A stretch of 29,540 bases of DNA from the NCBI GenBank assembly GCA_024227975.1, contig JAAETV010000028.1:1-29540 (forward strand). Reading direction: 5' to 3'. A model generated the notes under the pieces. It saw only the letters and a program-made list of their open reading frames with translations, ran no database searches and was not told where the DNA came from. This DNA comes from Actinomycetes bacterium (lineage in GTDB: Bacteria > Actinomycetota > Acidimicrobiia > Acidimicrobiales > SZUA-35). Below are positions 23,783 through 29,540 of the stretch, in pieces. Both the position numbers and the translations under genes were made by a program. The first letter of the stretch is position 1; every line of letters starts with the position of its first letter.

Positions 23783-24280
23783 TCAGCTATCGACGGGGCG
23801 CTCTGTACGGACGCCGACACCACGAGCGGTGACGATCAGCTCGCCGTCCTGGTTGTGATACTCGACGATGGACTCGCTGAACACGAGTTTGCCGGCCCGG
23901 CGACCTTCCTTCTCCCAAGTCTTGCCCGGCTTGTTGGTCGCGGTGAGCACTTCACCCGCTCGCAGGGGCCGGTGATACTCATAGTGCTGCTCGGCGTGGA
24001 GGCCTCCGCCTCCACCGCCCCCACCCCCGCCGGACGATTTGGGCTTGATCCCCGTTGGCTCTTTGCCCGAGCCGAACCAGGGCTCACCGATCTTCGGTCG
24101 GAGGAAATAGTCCTCGTCGAACTGGGCGCTGGCCTGGACAAATGTCGGTGGTGCGGCGATGCCCCCCACCTCGGTATCGGCGGCGTAGTCGGCATCGGCG
24201 TACACCGGATTGGGATCGCCGATACTACGGGCGAACATCAGGATATGACTGGCTTCCACTGGGAAGCGTTCAACGGCCAT
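23783..24280 (-). CDS. MaoC N-terminal-domain dehydratase subunit (HadA/HadC-type) with polyglycine insert
   Basis: A 165-residue hotdog protein. The ATG at 24280 has AAGGGGG seven bases upstream and begins MAVERFPVEASHILMFARS, the family N-terminus. The open frame also allows 24307. Where catalytic partners have D-x-N-P-x-H, this one has GDPNPVYAD, with Tyr27 replacing the histidine, as in structural HadA/HadC subunits. The motif LHAEQHYEYHRPLRAGEVLTA is typical. Residues 84-93 are ten consecutive glycines encoded by mixed GGN codons, in the loop before that motif. It is probably co-transcribed with the catalytic MaoC gene 12 bp downstream and forms the dehydratase with it. Separated from lysK by 167 bp in which I see no gene. 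Confidence 0.87.
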   Translation of the reverse strand: MAVERFPVEASHILMFARSIGDPNPVYADADYAADTEVGGIAAPPTFVQASAQFDEDYFLRPKIGEPWFGSGKEPTGIKPKSSGGGGGGGGGGLHAEQHYEYHRPLRAGEVLTATNKPGKTWEKEGRRAGKLVFSESIVEYHNQDGELIVTARGVGVRTERPVDS

Positions 24281-24447
24281 GCAAGTACCCCCTTCGGTTG
24301 GCTCCATGGACCGAGCACTAGTATCGGATGTATTGCCAGCCAGGGCCAGTCCGAGGCCGATTACTGTCAGAGCCGACCCTGAATCACTTGGGCCGGCCGC
24401 ACCTGAAACCCTGCAACCCAGCCCACTCAGCCGCCGCTACCCCGGGC

Positions 24448-26157
24448 TCAGCCCAGAAGGCTGCGCACCTGATCCTGGCCGAGGGCCATCATCAGGGTCG
24501 GCATCCTGGGGCCGGTGTCGGCCGACAGAAACAGCTCGTACAACAGCTTGAAGAACATCCGCTGCTCGGTCTTGAGCTCTGGGGTTGGGGGGGTATCGAG
24601 AGGCAACCCGGCCGCCATCTTCGGTACCCCATACACCAGGGTCCTGGCCCCTTCCAAGGACCAGTCGTCTTCCAGATGGGCCAAGAGCAGCTTGAGCCAA
24701 GTCGATTCCTGCTCGTTCAGTGATGCCAGTCGATCCCGATCGGGCTGCTCCCGCACCCGGATGCGCTCCGACTCGGGGGCAAACCCGTCGACCCAGCGAC
24801 CAGCCAGACCAAGGCGCGGCTCGGTACGAGCGACCTCAGTGGCGTCCACCTCGGTCAGCTCACCCACGATCCTGGCTAGCTGGGTCTCGTCACCAGCGGC
24901 CACCGAGACAGCCGAGGTCAGGGTGCGGAAGGCGACGATGGCATCGGGCACTGGGAACTCACCGGCCAGGTGTGACCGCCGGGCCCGCTGGTGGATGACT
25001 ACCTGTGATGGGGCGGCCTCCCCAGCCGCCACCTTGCGACTGAGAGCGTCCCAATCGTCGTAGATGGAATAGATGCCGCTGGCCAGGTCGACCGAGAACG
25101 ACTGGCGGGGGGTCTTGCGGACGTACATCCAGCGGAGGATCGGTACCTCGAACACTTCGAGAGCATCTAGGGGAGTTGGCACCGCTCCCTTGGAGCTGCT
25201 CATCTTGCCCGAACCCGTCGTCCCCACGAAAGAGTAGGCCTCGTATTCCGGTGCCTGGCCACCGTAGATGTTCGACACCAGCTCGGCCCCGACGCTGAAG
25301 CTGGAACCGGGCGATGAGTGGTCAGCCCCGGCCGCTTCGAACGTGACCCTTTCGTAGGCCCAGCGCATGGGCCAGTCGACCTTCCAAACCAGCTTGCCGT
25401 GGTTCTCGACCATGAGGTCGAAACGGTCGCTATGACCGCAATCATTGCAGCGATAGCTGATCCAGTAGCTCGACTCTTCGGGCTCGACGGCGCTCAACGT
25501 GGTCAGATCCCGACCACAGGCCTGGCAATACACCTTGTACGGCCAGTAGTCGTCGCTGGTGACGTCACCGTCATCTTCGGCCTCACTGATGGGGGTTTCG
25601 CCGTCGCCCGTGCCCTCCCCGGCTTGGGTCTCCAGTGTCCGGAAGCGAGCCAGTACCTCATTGATAGCGCCCCGCTGGCTGAGAGCAGTGATGATGGCCT
25701 GACGGTACGCCCCCTGGCCATACATCTCACTCTGGTTGATCTCACGAAGCTCGACCCCGAGCCGCTCCATGGCCTCACGAAGGGGGGCCTTGAACCGCTC
25801 GGCCCAGCTGTCAAGAGAACCGTGGGGATCGGGGACGGCGGTGAGGGGGCGACCGATGTGTCGGGCGAAGCTCTCATCAACTCCAGCCGGCACCTTGCGC
25901 AGTCGGTCGTAGTCGTCCCACGAGAGCAGGTGCTCACAGTCGATGCCCCGGGAGCGGATCTCCTCGGTCACATAGTGAGGAACCATCAGCTCCCGGAGGT
26001 TGCCGAGATGGATCGGCCCCGAAGGGCTGATCCCGGACGCACACACCACCTTCTGGCCCGGTTGCGGCTCCTGCCTCTCAAACCGGCGGATGACCCGATC
26101 AGCGATCTGGGTCACCCAATCAGGCTTCGGCTGCCGGCTGGTTCCTGGTTCGGCCAT
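24448..26157 (-). CDS. lysK: Lysyl-tRNA synthetase, class I
   Basis: A 569-residue class I LysRS, which charges tRNA-Lys with lysine. Class I signatures are SGPIHLGNL (HLGN at 50-53, the HIGH motif) and KMSSSKG at 318-324 (the KMSKS loop). Two Cys pairs, C211/C214 (CQACG) and C237/C240 (CNDCG), form a likely zinc knuckle. FEVPILRWMYVRKTPRQ and the helical anticodon-binding C-terminus fit the family. Most bacteria use the unrelated class II enzyme; class I is found in archaea, spirochaetes, alphaproteobacteria and some actinobacteria. On the minus strand TAGCCT lies eight bases before the ATG, and GGAGGG lies only two bases before it, too close for a normal ribosome site, so leaderless initiation is likely. 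It is divergent from livH. Confidence 0.95.
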   Translation of the reverse strand: MAEPGTSRQPKPDWVTQIADRVIRRFERQEPQPGQKVVCASGISPSGPIHLGNLRELMVPHYVTEEIRSRGIDCEHLLSWDDYDRLRKVPAGVDESFARHIGRPLTAVPDPHGSLDSWAERFKAPLREAMERLGVELREINQSEMYGQGAYRQAIITALSQRGAINEVLARFRTLETQAGEGTGDGETPISEAEDDGDVTSDDYWPYKVYCQACGRDLTTLSAVEPEESSYWISYRCNDCGHSDRFDLMVENHGKLVWKVDWPMRWAYERVTFEAAGADHSSPGSSFSVGAELVSNIYGGQAPEYEAYSFVGTTGSGKMSSSKGAVPTPLDALEVFEVPILRWMYVRKTPRQSFSVDLASGIYSIYDDWDALSRKVAAGEAAPSQVVIHQRARRSHLAGEFPVPDAIVAFRTLTSAVSVAAGDETQLARIVGELTEVDATEVARTEPRLGLAGRWVDGFAPESERIRVREQPDRDRLASLNEQESTWLKLLLAHLEDDWSLEGARTLVYGVPKMAAGLPLDTPPTPELKTEQRMFFKLLYELFLSADTGPRMPTLMMALGQDQVRSLLG

Positions 26158-26165
26158 ATCCCTCC

Positions 26166-26171
26166 AGGCTA
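26166..26171 (-). promoter_or_regulatory. Putative -10 of lysK
   Basis: On the minus strand TAGCCT is followed by eight bases and the ATG at 26157. An overlapping GGAGGG is too near the ATG for standard Shine-Dalgarno use. Confidence 0.4.
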
Positions 26172-26248
26172 GAGCCCCTGGCCGATATCCGAGCCGAGAT
26201 TAATGGCCCGGAGCGCGTCCCTTCGACGGTCTGACGTCGCGAGTGGAA

Positions 26249-26254
26249 TACTGT
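26249..26254 (+). promoter_or_regulatory. Putative -10 of leaderless livHM transcript
   Basis: TACTGT is followed by eight bases, almost all C, and then the ATG at 26263. No Shine-Dalgarno is present. Confidence 0.45.
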
Positions 26255-26262
26255 CCCCCGCT

Positions 26263-27207
26263 ATGTCTCTGCTCCTCCAGCGGGTCTTCGACGCATTGTC
26301 GAATGGTGCTGTGTATGCCGCCTTGGCCTTGGCCCTGACGATGGTTTTCCGAACCAGTGGGGTCCTCAACCTGGCCCAAGGGGAAATGGCCATGCTGACC
26401 AGCTATGTAGCCGCCCTGCTGCGTAGTGAGGCCGACTCCCGCTTCGCCTGGTCGGATTGGTTCGCCAACCTGGGCACCCCATGGCCGGTCTGGGCTGCCA
26501 TCGGTGGGGCCATGGTCGTCGGCGCCGTGCTCGGGGCCTTGATCCAGCGCTTCATCATGGAACCGCTGGCCGATGACACCGCCCTACCCCAGGTCGGTGC
26601 TGCCCTTGGATTATTCCTATTGCTCAACGGCTTGGCTTTCCTGTGGTGGGGTTCAGGCCTGCGCCAGGTCGGCTCCCCGTTCCCTGACGGGGTCGACGAT
26701 CGCTTCATCCTCCTCGGCGCCCGCCTCCGCTACGAGACGATCGGGATCGTGCTCACCCTGGGGGTGACGCTCGGCCTCCTCTCCCTCGTCCAGAATCGGA
26801 CGAAGCTCGGGCTGGCTTTCCGAGCCGTTGTCTCCAACCGTGAGGGGGCGAGCCTGGTCGGCATCCGCGTGGGGTTCGTGCTGATGACGGGCTGGGCTGT
26901 CGCTGCCGCCCTAGGCGCCCTCGGGGGTGGACTGATCGCAGGCCAGCTGTTCGTCGGGCCGAACATGATGGGCCGGCTGATCGTATTCGCCTTGGCCGCC
27001 GCCACCCTGGGTGGGCTCGGCAACCCCAAAGGGGCGGTGATCGGGGGGTTCGTATTCGCCCTCATGGAGACCATGCTGGTCGGCTATGTGTCGTTCGTCA
27101 GTGCCGATGTGGCTCTGATCTACACCCTGGGGGCCCTGATCCTGGTCCTCATCGTTCGCCCCGGCGGCATCTTCGGTACCGATCTGACGCTGAAGACACG
27201 ATCATGA
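26263..27207 (+). CDS. livH: Branched-chain amino acid-type ABC transporter permease LivH
   Basis: A 314-residue inner-membrane permease of the LivH/LivM family (leucine, isoleucine, valine, or other small amides and acids such as urea). Several hydrophobic segments span the length. The family N-terminus is visible as FDALSNGAVYAALALALTMV, then SGVLNLAQGEMAML. The cytoplasmic coupling region reads TKLGLAFRAVVSNREGASLVGI, and ATLGGLGNPKGAVIGGFVF is near the C-terminus. The frame is open from 26203, but MSLLLQRVFDAL at 26263 is the normal start and has a -10 hexamer just upstream. It overlaps livM by four bases (ATGA), so the two are translationally coupled. The ATPases and binding protein are not in the window, so the substrate cannot be assigned. 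Confidence 0.92.
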   Translation: MSLLLQRVFDALSNGAVYAALALALTMVFRTSGVLNLAQGEMAMLTSYVAALLRSEADSRFAWSDWFANLGTPWPVWAAIGGAMVVGAVLGALIQRFIMEPLADDTALPQVGAALGLFLLLNGLAFLWWGSGLRQVGSPFPDGVDDRFILLGARLRYETIGIVLTLGVTLGLLSLVQNRTKLGLAFRAVVSNREGASLVGIRVGFVLMTGWAVAAALGALGGGLIAGQLFVGPNMMGRLIVFALAAATLGGLGNPKGAVIGGFVFALMETMLVGYVSFVSADVALIYTLGALILVLIVRPGGIFGTDLTLKTRS

Positions 27208-28295
27208 CGTTCCCCGCCCTGGAAACCAGGCCTGCCCCCTCTTCGCTGGCCCGAAACGGTGGCCTCCTCCTCGCCGGGGTGATCGTGGCCACCGCTATCC
27301 CGATGATGGCCTCACCGCTGATCCTGCTGCGGGCAACCGAGGTCGCCTTCCTGATCGTGGCTTTCTCTGGGCTTCACGTCCTGTCGGGACGCCTCGGGCT
27401 CATATCCGTTGGTCATGGGGCCTTCATCGGCATCGGGGCGGTTACCGCCGCCCATGCCGTCGACGACTTCTCCCTCCCCTATCTCCTGGCTCCCCTGGCT
27501 GGCGCGCTCGGTGGGGTCCTGTTCGGAGTGATCATCGGGATCCCGAGCCTGCGACTACCCGGCACATACCTGGCGCTGTTGACTTTGGCCGTGGCCATGG
27601 TCCTCCCCATCGGGTTGCGTCGCATCGATGGACCCCTCGGGTACCGGGTCGATGGAGACATACGCCCTCCGTCCTGGACCGGGTTGGCTCAGGGTGAGGA
27701 GGAGATTTGGCAATACGTGCTGGTGGTCACGGTTGGGGCGCTGATCATGATCATCGTCCACGGGGCCATCCGAGGCCGTTTCACCCGATCGCTCATTGCC
27801 GTGCGAGACGAGCCGACGGCGGCCGCCGCGTTCGGGGTCAACACCTCGGCCGTCCACCTCACCGGGGTCGCCATCAGCGCTGGCCTGGCTGGAGCGGCTG
27901 GGGGCCTCAAGCTCTATGCCACCCCCCTGGTGTCAGGTGAGCAGTTCCCATTCTCGATGTCGGTCGCCATGTTCGCCCTCATGTTGGCCCTCGGCGCCTC
28001 GAAGCTGTGGACCAGTATCCCCGCCGCCATCCTCTTGGTGGCAATACCCGAGATTCTGACCCGTATGGGATGGGCGGTCTGGGAACCCATCATCTACGCC
28101 GCCATCTTGTTGGCGATGACCAGGCTCAGTCGTGGCCGAGGCCTGGTATCGCTGCTGGAGGCACCGGTCGAGCCACCAACGAGCCCACCGCCGGCGTCTC
28201 GTCGCCCGGAACGAGCCATCGGCCAGCCCAAGACCGGTGAGTCCGGCAACCCCTGGCTCCTTACCCCCGAGCCTTCAACCGGAGAGGCTGGATAG
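27204..28295 (+). CDS. livM: Branched-chain amino acid-type ABC transporter permease LivM
   Basis: A 363-residue multi-helix permease, the partner of LivH. Recognisable segments are VLSGRLGLISVGHGAFIGIG, GIPSLRLPGTYLALLTLAVA, and the EAA-like coupling loop RFTRSLIAVRDEPTAAAAFGVN followed by VAISAGLAGAAGGLKLYATP. The last 50 or so residues after GRGLVSLLEAP are a Pro/Ser-rich, non-membrane tail, probably cytoplasmic; such tails vary in the family. The ATG lies in the last codons of livH (ATGA overlap). Downstream there is a 35-bp gap and then a small unrecognised ORF rather than livG/livF, so the ATPase genes must be elsewhere. Confidence 0.92.
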   Translation: MTFPALETRPAPSSLARNGGLLLAGVIVATAIPMMASPLILLRATEVAFLIVAFSGLHVLSGRLGLISVGHGAFIGIGAVTAAHAVDDFSLPYLLAPLAGALGGVLFGVIIGIPSLRLPGTYLALLTLAVAMVLPIGLRRIDGPLGYRVDGDIRPPSWTGLAQGEEEIWQYVLVVTVGALIMIIVHGAIRGRFTRSLIAVRDEPTAAAAFGVNTSAVHLTGVAISAGLAGAAGGLKLYATPLVSGEQFPFSMSVAMFALMLALGASKLWTSIPAAILLVAIPEILTRMGWAVWEPIIYAAILLAMTRLSRGRGLVSLLEAPVEPPTSPPPASRRPERAIGQPKTGESGNPWLLTPEPSTGEAG

Positions 28296-28316
28296 AAGCC
28301 GACCCCGGGGGGATAC

Positions 28317-28322
28317 TAGACT
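28317..28322 (+). promoter_or_regulatory. Putative -10 before the small ORF at 28331
   Basis: TAGACT is followed by eight bases and the ATG at 28331, the same geometry as at livH. Confidence 0.35.
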
Positions 28323-28330
28323 GGCCGCAC

Positions 28331-28621
28331 ATGTTCGGATCGAGACAGGCAAGACGCTGGTTGAGGTTGTTGCGCTCGGCCAGGCCACGCCCGACTCCAG
28401 ATCAGCATCTGCGGGCCGCCCGTGAGATCATCGGTCCAACGGGCAACTTCTTCTCTGCTGGTTGGGAGCAATTCGAGAAAGGCCACGCGGGCTATCTGCG
28501 ATCATTCCAACCACGGGTCCCACCCAGCATCCATATCTCGCATCGAGACAAGACAAGAGCCAACCTCCCCATCCCACTGTCCGAGCGCTGTCTCGAGGAT
28601 CACGCCGCCCACTATGAGTAG
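28331..28621 (+). CDS. Small hypothetical protein
   Basis: A 96-residue ORF that I do not recognise. It fills most of the 379-bp gap between livM and the luciferase-like gene. Support is limited to a -10-like hexamer at leaderless distance, a plausible mixed composition, and the lack of any competing ORF. The N-terminus is basic (FGSRQARRWLRLLRSARPRP). The middle, TPDQHLRAAREIIGPTGNFFSAGWEQFEKG, could be helical. The C-terminus ends HAAHYE. There is no signal peptide, membrane helix or metal-binding motif. It could be a chance ORF. Confidence 0.45.
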   Translation: MFGSRQARRWLRLLRSARPRPTPDQHLRAAREIIGPTGNFFSAGWEQFEKGHAGYLRSFQPRVPPSIHISHRDKTRANLPIPLSERCLEDHAAHYE

Positions 28622-28662
28622 AGCGTGCCCCTCTTCGGTGGACCGGCCGACGGGCGGTCACC

Positions 28663-28668
28663 TACGGT
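28663..28668 (+). promoter_or_regulatory. Putative -10 of leaderless luciferase-like gene
   Basis: TACGGT is followed by six bases and the GTG at 28675. Confidence 0.4.
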
Positions 28669-28674
28669 CACACC

Positions 28675-29540
28675 GTGACTCAGATCGACCTCGGAGTGCT
28701 ACTCAACGCTGACCGGATGGCTGGCCCCACCTTCATCGACTGCGCCAAACGGATGGAGGCGACCGGTATCGAATCGCTCTGGCTGGCCGAGCTGTTCGGA
28801 CGAGAGCCATTCGCCGCCGCAGGTGCCATCCTGGCCACGACCACCACCCTCAGAGTCGGGACCGCTATCGCCAATGTCTATGCCCGCGATGGGGTTGCGG
28901 CCGCCGCCGCATCGGCCACCTTGGCCGAGTTGAGTGGCAATCGTTTCGAGCTTGGTCTCGGGGTCTCGAACCGGCCCCTTGTCCAGCTCCGCGGCCACCA
29001 ATGGACCCCGCCCGCTCCCCGTCTGGCCGCCTACCTCGACGGGATTCGCAGCGCCAAGCTCGCCGTGCCCGAGCACTCCTACCCCATCCAGGTGGCGGCC
29101 CACGGACCGAAGATGCTGGAGGTGGCCTCGACCAAGGCCGACGGGGTCTTCACCTACCTGATGACTCCCGAGCACACGGCCCGCACCCGTAGTGGACTTC
29201 CGGCTGAGGCAACCTTGGCCCCGATGATGATGTGCCTCTTGTGTCCTGAGGAGGACGAGGCCCGCCGCTTGGCCCGCAAGGCTGTATCCGTCTACATGGG
29301 TCTCGACTACTACCACCGGGCCTGGCGGACCCTTGGCTTCGACGACACCGATTTCGTCGACGGGGGCAGCGATCGCCTGATCGACTCGATTCTGGCCTGG
29401 GGCACCATCGACGACATCCGAGCCAGGATCGCGGCCCATCGCGAGGCTGGTGCGACCCGCCTCGTAGTGATCCCCCTCAACCCCGCTGGCGGTGGCCGGC
29501 CCGACTGGAACCTGCTCGATGAGCTCGTCCTGAGCCGCTA
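28675..29540 (+). CDS. Luciferase-like (LLM class) probable F420-dependent oxidoreductase, reaching the window edge
   Basis: A bacterial-luciferase-fold TIM-barrel enzyme. The frame is open from the GTG at 28675 through 288 codons to the last base. The final partial codon begins TA, so the stop may lie just outside and the protein may be essentially complete, about the length of short LLM family members. Recognisable segments are IDLGVLLNADRMAGPTFIDC at the first strand, ESLWLAELFGREPFAAAGA, TLRVGTAIANVYARDGVAAA, and GNRFELGLGVSN, the usual cofactor-site strand. IQVAAHGPKMLEVASTKADG and ARIAAHREAGATRLVVIPL match the C-terminal barrel. In actinobacteria such proteins mostly use coenzyme F420 rather than FMN; that cofactor is inference. 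The substrate is unknown. Confidence 0.88.
   Translation, partial: MTQIDLGVLLNADRMAGPTFIDCAKRMEATGIESLWLAELFGREPFAAAGAILATTTTLRVGTAIANVYARDGVAAAAASATLAELSGNRFELGLGVSNRPLVQLRGHQWTPPAPRLAAYLDGIRSAKLAVPEHSYPIQVAAHGPKMLEVASTKADGVFTYLMTPEHTARTRSGLPAEATLAPMMMCLLCPEEDEARRLARKAVSVYMGLDYYHRAWRTLGFDDTDFVDGGSDRLIDSILAWGTIDDIRARIAAHREAGATRLVVIPLNPAGGGRPDWNLLDELVLSR

Noticed and set aside
1..29540. tRNA, rRNA, CRISPR array, transposase, integrase or prophage signal
   Set aside because: I looked in all intergenic gaps and found no cloverleaf-like sequence, no array of spaced repeats and no mobile-element gene. The tandem pair at 9401 has no spacers, so it is not CRISPR.

Overview
The window is about 29.5 kb of GC-rich chromosomal DNA with a high-GC Gram-positive (actinobacterial) character. 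A class I lysyl-tRNA synthetase, a GNAT/ADP-forming acyl-CoA synthetase fusion, an HAD-PlsC fusion, paired MaoC/Had-type dehydratases, a likely F420-dependent luciferase-like enzyme and many apparently leaderless starts together suggest Actinomycetota. I would guess an Acidimicrobiia-like lineage, but that is inference. I see no phage, transposase, plasmid, tRNA, rRNA or CRISPR signal.

Layout. Positions 1-2438 hold divergent peptidoglycan-precursor genes: murF (minus, running off the left edge) and ddl (plus). Positions 2516-8161 hold a TetR regulator divergent from three co-directional genes: a fatty acyl-CoA reductase-like SDR fused to an HAD domain, a divergent LarA (lactate racemase, nickel-pincer nucleotide) homologue, and a PlsC-like acyltransferase. 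This is the most unusual part of the window and looks like one regulated lipid-modifying unit. Positions 8171-10748 hold a small membrane-anchored protein, a nitroreductase, a tandem hairpin repeat and a DUF3048 lipoprotein.

Positions 10795-13920 hold a GntR/UTRA regulator divergent from a mitochondrial-type aconitase. Positions 13971-18059 hold an HAD-PlsC fusion (minus), an AT-rich intergenic region, a LysR regulator and a short acyl-CoA carboxyltransferase-like protein. Positions 18280-19548 hold citrate synthase, with a structured upstream region. With aconitase this places two adjacent TCA-cycle steps about 4.4 kb apart.

Positions 19571-26157 are all on the minus strand: quinone oxidoreductase, a Pat-like protein acetyltransferase with a degenerate synthetase domain, two MaoC dehydratases and class I LysRS. 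Positions 26263-28295 hold overlapping livH-livM permeases without their ATPases or binding protein. A small unrecognised ORF and a luciferase-like monooxygenase that reaches the right edge close the window.

Common themes are acyl-CoA and lipid metabolism (acyl reductase, acyltransferases, dehydratases, carboxyltransferase, Pat-like regulator) and central carbon metabolism. Eight genes have a TANNNT hexamer 6-8 nt before the start codon, which points to widespread leaderless transcription. All calls come from reading the sequence and from remembered family features; no database search was run.
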